Shown here: positions 61,504-64,000 of the stretch, one piece after another | How the letters are laid out: every line of letters begins with the position of its first letter | How positions within the stretch are numbered: the first letter of the stretch is position 1 | Assembly: GCF_003014595.1 (NCBI RefSeq) | Contig: NZ_PYGK01000021.1 | Location: forward strand, 1 to 64,000 | Length of the DNA: 64,000 nt | Source of the DNA: Chitinophaga ginsengisoli | GTDB taxonomy: Bacteria; Bacteroidota; Bacteroidia; Chitinophagales; Chitinophagaceae | Direction: 5' to 3' | Made by a program: the position numbers and the translations under genes | The notes under the pieces: model-generated | Told to the model about the DNA's origin: nothing | The model's database searches: none | Seen by the model: the letters and a program-made list of their open reading frames with translations, nothing else

Positions 61504-63999
61504 CTAGAAGGTGAATTTTAACGTACAGTCAAATGACCGGGAAGTAGGAGCAGAGAATGTGTAAACACCCAATCCGCCGTTACCAGCGCCCCATGAATTC
61601 ACTTCCGGATCACCGCCGCTAAAGCTGGCGTCTTTATGTATCCATAGGTTACGACCTGTTAAGACGATAGATGCATCTCTGAAAGGCATTCTGTGCGAAC
61701 CTTTGCTAAGTGTATAAGAAAGACTTACGTTACGCAGTTTGATATATGATGCATTCTGTATCGCAGCTTCTGTGATACCGCTGATCTGCTGGAAGTAACT
61801 TTGTCCTGTAACAGATACTTTGTTAGGTGCGCCTGTTACGTCGCTCACACCGGGTACTACCCTGTCTTCTCTCTTTGCTGTAGCAACGGCAGTACCATAA
61901 TACAGGCCATAACCATCATCAGAGTTCAGTATATCCCCACCTTGTTTTGTATCAAAGAAGAAGCTCAGACCAAATTGTTTGTAACGCAGCTGGTTGGTAA
62001 TACCTCCTATCCATTTTGGTGTAATATTACCTACTACATCGAAATCGCCGGAAGCATAAGGTAGGCCTGCATCATTGATGCGCAACTGGCCATCAGCTGT
62101 GCGTGCGTATTTGGTACCATATATAAGGCCCCATGGTTCGCCTTCCTTTGCATAGATACTACCAATACTTGTTTGTGTCAGTCCACCGCCGATGTGCTCA
62201 ACTTTCTGTTTAAGCTTGGTATAGTTCACTGTTACGTCCCAGTTAAAATCCTTTGTTCTTACAGGAGTAAGTGTTAATAACACTTCAATTCCTTTTGTAG
62301 ACATCTTCGCAGAATTGATGGTAGTGCTGGCATATCCGGTGGAATTAGCCAGTGAGATGTTTTCTACGATACCTTGCGACATACGTCTGTCGAAATAAGA
62401 AGCTTCCAGCCCTATCCTGTTGTTCAGTAATTTCGTTTCCAGTCCCAGTTCAAATTCTTTCTGTAATTCATTTTTCAGATTCGGATTGCCTAATGCAGAA
62501 CTAACCAGGAAACCGTTCTGTCCATTATAAGGAAATGTGAGATTACTGCTTACATCACCATAAATAATCGCCTGGTAATAAGGAGTAGTAGTAGCGTACG
62601 GCTTCACGTTATCATTACCCACAGAAGCATATGATGCTCTTATCTTACCAAATGGAATGACGTCTTTCAGCTTATCATGGAATAATTCTGAGAAGATAAA
62701 TCCGCCGGCTATGGAGCCGTATGGGTAGTATGTATTTTCAGAAGATAATACAGAGCTTCCATCATATCTTCCTGTGAGTGACAATACCAGCATGCGGGCA
62801 TAGTCTACTTCTGCCTGTGCATAAAAACCAACTTTCCTGCGCAGGGTTTGTGATTCTGTATAAGTTACAGAAGAGGCACTCGCCATATTGTAATAACCTG
62901 CTTTTGCAAGGCCAAGGCCCAGTGCGGTCATGTAGTCATTGTGCTCAGAATAAACGTTGTTTCCTAACAGCAGACTGGTATTGGTTTTGGCGCCGAACTG
63001 TTTCTTCAGTTGTACAATGAAGTCGTGGTTGAACTGTCTGAAGTTTTTGTTGTTGCTATAAGTCAGACCACCACTGTATGTAATATCTTTCATGTTCACG
63101 TGATAGCTTTGCTGATCTGCATAGATATCAGCACCTGCCCTTTCTGTAACAGATAACCAGTCAAACGGCGAATATACCAAAGTAACTACCGGCAGGAATC
63201 TGTTCACAGTTGTGGAGTTCAACACATTGTCCAGTACCCAGTATGGATTATTACGGCTGTTGCGGTATAAACGTTGTGAGCCATCAGGATTGAGATATGG
63301 TTTCAGATCGTATGATACAGGTGCAGTAAATACAGTCCACAGCGGTGATTCCAGACCATATCCTTCAGGCATTTTATTATTCTTGACAGTACTGTAGGTC
63401 AATTGAAATGTAGCATTCAGTTTGTCCAGTATCTGTGTACTGTATTTAGTGAATACACTATGGCGGGCATAAGATGTTTTGGGTATAGTTCCTTTCTGAT
63501 CAAAGTAAGAATAGGACATGAAATAATTGGACGAAGCATTACCACCGGATACACTGACAGTGCTGTTGGAGGTAACACCTGTGCGGAAAAATTCTTTCAG
63601 CGGATTGTGAGCTTTAGCTTTTTGTCCGTTGATGGTTAATGTATCCATACGCGGTCCCCAGGATGTACTCATCTTGGTGGTCTCACCATCAGCATATACG
63701 CCTTTATTCCCTTGTGTATAGGTATATTGCCTGTCAGGGAAGATAGTGTTTTCAAAAGAAAGACCGGAAGACAATGTCAGCACCGGTTTACGGCCTGCAG
63801 CTCCTCTTTTGGTGGTAATGAGCACAACGCCACGTGCACCGGCAGAACCGTATAAAGCAGTAGCAGCAGCACCTTTCAGTACGTTGATGTTTTCGATAGT
63901 AGCAGGGTCTATGTCGGCCAGTCTGTTGGAACCTGCACCTCCATTGTAAGTACCACCGCTTTCATCATTGTTGATGGGCACACCGTCCATTACGATCAA
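61504..63999 (-). CDS. SusC/RagA-family TonB-linked transporter, N-terminus beyond the window
   Basis: The last ~831 residues of a SusC. The visible part begins inside the plug ('VMDGVPINNDESG', then 'NVLKGAAATALYGSAGARGVVLITTKRG'); the signal peptide, regulatory domain and EVVVVGYG-type linker lie past the right-hand edge. The barrel is intact down to the terminal Phe ('DCTLKFTF'). The methionine at the window edge is not the real start. It is transcribed before its SusD partner. The ligand is unknown. Confidence 0.93.
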   Translation of the reverse strand: MIVMDGVPINNDESGGTYNGGAGSNRLADIDPATIENINVLKGAAATALYGSAGARGVVLITTKRGAAGRKPVLTLSSGLSFENTIFPDRQYTYTQGNKGVYADGETTKMSTSWGPRMDTLTINGQKAKAHNPLKEFFRTGVTSNSTVSVSGGNASSNYFMSYSYFDQKGTIPKTSYARHSVFTKYSTQILDKLNATFQLTYSTVKNNKMPEGYGLESPLWTVFTAPVSYDLKPYLNPDGSQRLYRNSRNNPYWVLDNVLNSTTVNRFLPVVTLVYSPFDWLSVTERAGADIYADQQSYHVNMKDITYSGGLTYSNNKNFRQFNHDFIVQLKKQFGAKTNTSLLLGNNVYSEHNDYMTALGLGLAKAGYYNMASASSVTYTESQTLRRKVGFYAQAEVDYARMLVLSLTGRYDGSSVLSSENTYYPYGSIAGGFIFSELFHDKLKDVIPFGKIRASYASVGNDNVKPYATTTPYYQAIIYGDVSSNLTFPYNGQNGFLVSSALGNPNLKNELQKEFELGLETKLLNNRIGLEASYFDRRMSQGIVENISLANSTGYASTTINSAKMSTKGIEVLLTLTPVRTKDFNWDVTVNYTKLKQKVEHIGGGLTQTSIGSIYAKEGEPWGLIYGTKYARTADGQLRINDAGLPYASGDFDVVGNITPKWIGGITNQLRYKQFGLSFFFDTKQGGDILNSDDGYGLYYGTAVATAKREDRVVPGVSDVTGAPNKVSVTGQSYFQQISGITEAAIQNASYIKLRNVSLSYTLSKGSHRMPFRDASIVLTGRNLWIHKDASFSGGDPEVNSWGAGNGGLGVYTFSAPTSRSFDCTLKFTF

Positions 64000-64000
64000 T

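Overview
The window looks like chromosomal DNA of a Bacteroidota species, most likely of the family Chitinophagaceae (Chitinophaga-like). The sequence supports this: three SusC/SusD outer-membrane uptake pairs, secreted proteins with type IX secretion (T9SS) C-terminal signals of both the short 'NPA' type and the 'SPNNDGRND' type, lipoproteins with charged residues just after the lipidated cysteine, an archaeal-type dimeric glycyl-tRNA synthetase, Bat/MoxR genes, and promoters of the Bacteroidota form TAnnTTTG, several of them almost on top of the start codon. The phylum assignment is firm and the genus is a guess. I found no rRNA, tRNA, CRISPR array, transposase or prophage gene.

Layout. 0.2-1.7 kb: a T9SS-secreted protein on the minus strand. 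2.0-11.5 kb: two consecutive SusC/SusD pairs on the plus strand, without enzymes or dedicated regulators. 11.5-14.2 kb: a TlpA-like lipoprotein and gatB. 14.4-17.4 kb: an aldehyde dehydrogenase, a 639-base gene-free stretch with unusual repeats, and a two-PDZ protein. 17.6-23.4 kb: a zinc-finger-like membrane protein, alaS, an M23 peptidase, a MerR regulator and a cysteine-free thioredoxin-fold protein. 23.4-31.4 kb: MscS channel, amidohydrolase, prfA, OmpA lipoprotein, CDF transporter, VanZ-like protein, gcvH, cyclophilin, GNAT and a small conserved protein. 31.7-35.7 kb: a MoxR/DUF58/BatD-like/BatA operon. 35.9-39.1 kb: rsgA, two tandem 51-residue lipoproteins, a gamma-carbonic-anhydrase-like protein and a class III aminotransferase. 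39.2-42.0 kb: membrane protein, winged-helix regulator, creD and dgkA. 42.0-48.1 kb: a very large beta-propeller/beta-barrel protein, an MBL hydrolase, a flippase and arfB. 48.2-52.8 kb: a membrane protein, dtd, a MazG-like pyrophosphohydrolase, a BrkB-type protein and glyS. 52.9-60.0 kb: a ferredoxin-NADP reductase-like protein, mfd, a lectin/PKD T9SS protein and a SIMPL protein. 60.1-64.0 kb: a third SusD/SusC pair on the minus strand; its SusC runs off the window.

The genes fall into three themes: nutrient capture and secretion at the outer membrane (SusC/D pairs, T9SS cargo, OmpA, the propeller/barrel protein); translation and its quality control (gatB, alaS, prfA, arfB, rsgA, dtd, glyS); and envelope or redox maintenance (TlpA-like, M23, PDZ, MscS, Bat operon, creD/dgkA). 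The signals least explained by ordinary annotation are a 145-bp quasi-palindrome built from 11-bp units (16038-16182), a pair of equally spaced palindromic operators around a winged-helix/creD operon (39132-39148 and 40162-40178), two tandem tiny lipoproteins that share a Thr-Gly-Cys-Pro motif (36877-37203), and a REP-like double hairpin (27776-27836).
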